Below, piece after piece: positions 5,286 to 5,488 of a stretch of DNA of 5,488 nucleotides. A program made the position numbers and the translations under genes. The stretch spans positions 1 to 5,488 of the forward strand of contig DATGEP010000365.1 of the NCBI GenBank assembly GCA_035310125.1. Reading direction: 5' to 3'. Each line of letters starts with the position of its first letter. Within the stretch, counting starts at the first letter, position 1. A model generated the notes under the pieces. The model had not been told where the DNA came from. It ran no database searches and worked only from the letters and a program-made list of their open reading frames with translations. This stretch comes from DATGEP01 sp035310125. Its GTDB lineage: Bacteria; Chloroflexota; Ktedonobacteria; Ktedonobacterales; JADMIN01.

Positions 5286-5488
5286 GTGAACACGGAGCGA
5301 CACGAACACATCGCGGTGCTGGTGCTCGAAGACGGCACGGTCTTTTTCGGTCGCCCCTTCGGCGCGGTCGAGACGCTGACCCGTGGCGATGGGCGGTGCG
5401 GCGAGGTGGTCTTCGCCACCGGCATGACCGGCTACCAGGAGATCTGCACCGATCCCTCCTATCGCGGCCAGATGGTCTGCCTCACCTA
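5286..5488 (+). CDS. carA: Carbamoyl-phosphate synthase small (glutaminase) subunit, 3'-partial
   Basis: CarA hydrolyses glutamine and passes ammonia to CarB, which makes carbamoyl phosphate for PyrB and for arginine synthesis. Only about 67 residues are in the window, but the CarA N-terminal domain is clear: IAVLVLEDGTVFFGRPFGA, then GEVVFATGMTGYQEICTDPSY and GQMVCLT. The class I glutaminase domain with its catalytic Cys lies beyond the right edge. The chosen start is GTG 5286, leaving eight residues before the conserved LVLEDGT strand as is usual in the family. ATG 5223 would add 21 residues (rich in Gly, Ala, Gln) of uncertain reality. The gap of 62 nt after pyrC has no terminator or second PyrR site, so carA belongs to the same operon, with carB probably next. 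Confidence 0.93.
   Translation, partial: MNTERHEHIAVLVLEDGTVFFGRPFGAVETLTRGDGRCGEVVFATGMTGYQEICTDPSYRGQMVCLT

Overview
The window is GC-rich, with strong G/C preference at third codon positions. It looks bacterial, most likely from the Chloroflexota and perhaps the Ktedonobacteria/Thermomicrobia side. That placement is an inference: it rests on a PyrR-attenuated pyrR-pyrB-pyrC-carA operon combined with a high-GC Rpn-type nuclease gene and a WYL-family regulator remnant. Nothing in the window fixes the taxon.

The left part (1-1947) is accessory in character. A DinD-family gene runs rightward from the left edge; its first codons lie outside the window. It ends tail-to-tail with a tiny leftward reading frame (776-985) that joins the first residues of a WYL-type transcriptional regulator directly to the last ~50 residues of such a protein, so the middle is missing. 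A perfect 10-bp inverted repeat covers both stop codons. Upstream of the remnant, on the same strand, lies a full-length Rpn-family (PD-(D/E)XK) gene (1012-1947) with a 12-bp tandem repeat encoding a Gly-x-Glu-Gln linker.

The spacer 1948-2242 holds divergent promoters: an extended -10 promoter reading left into the Rpn gene, and a sigma70-like promoter (2040-2069) reading right into the pyrimidine operon. The pyr leader has a near-canonical PyrR-binding loop (AGTCCAGAGAGGCT), a candidate antiterminator, and a strong intrinsic terminator ending in seven T's just before pyrR. This is transcription attenuation: PyrR with UMP/UTP stabilises the anti-antiterminator hairpin, which lets the terminator form when pyrimidines are plentiful.

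The right part (2243-5488) is the de novo UMP operon: pyrR, pyrB (aspartate carbamoyltransferase), pyrC (class I dihydroorotase) and the 5' end of carA (carbamoyl-phosphate synthase small subunit), which runs off the right edge. Genes are packed tightly: the pyrR stop abuts the pyrB ribosome binding site, pyrB and pyrC overlap by ATGA, and a TAATG sits at the pyrC end. CarA (with CarB, presumably downstream) makes carbamoyl phosphate, PyrB joins it to aspartate, and PyrC closes the ring to dihydroorotate.

I see no clearly new biological system. The points most worth a second look are the internally deleted WYL regulator, an in-frame translation start inside the PyrR attenuator, the Rpn repeat tract and altered motif, and an insertion in PyrC.
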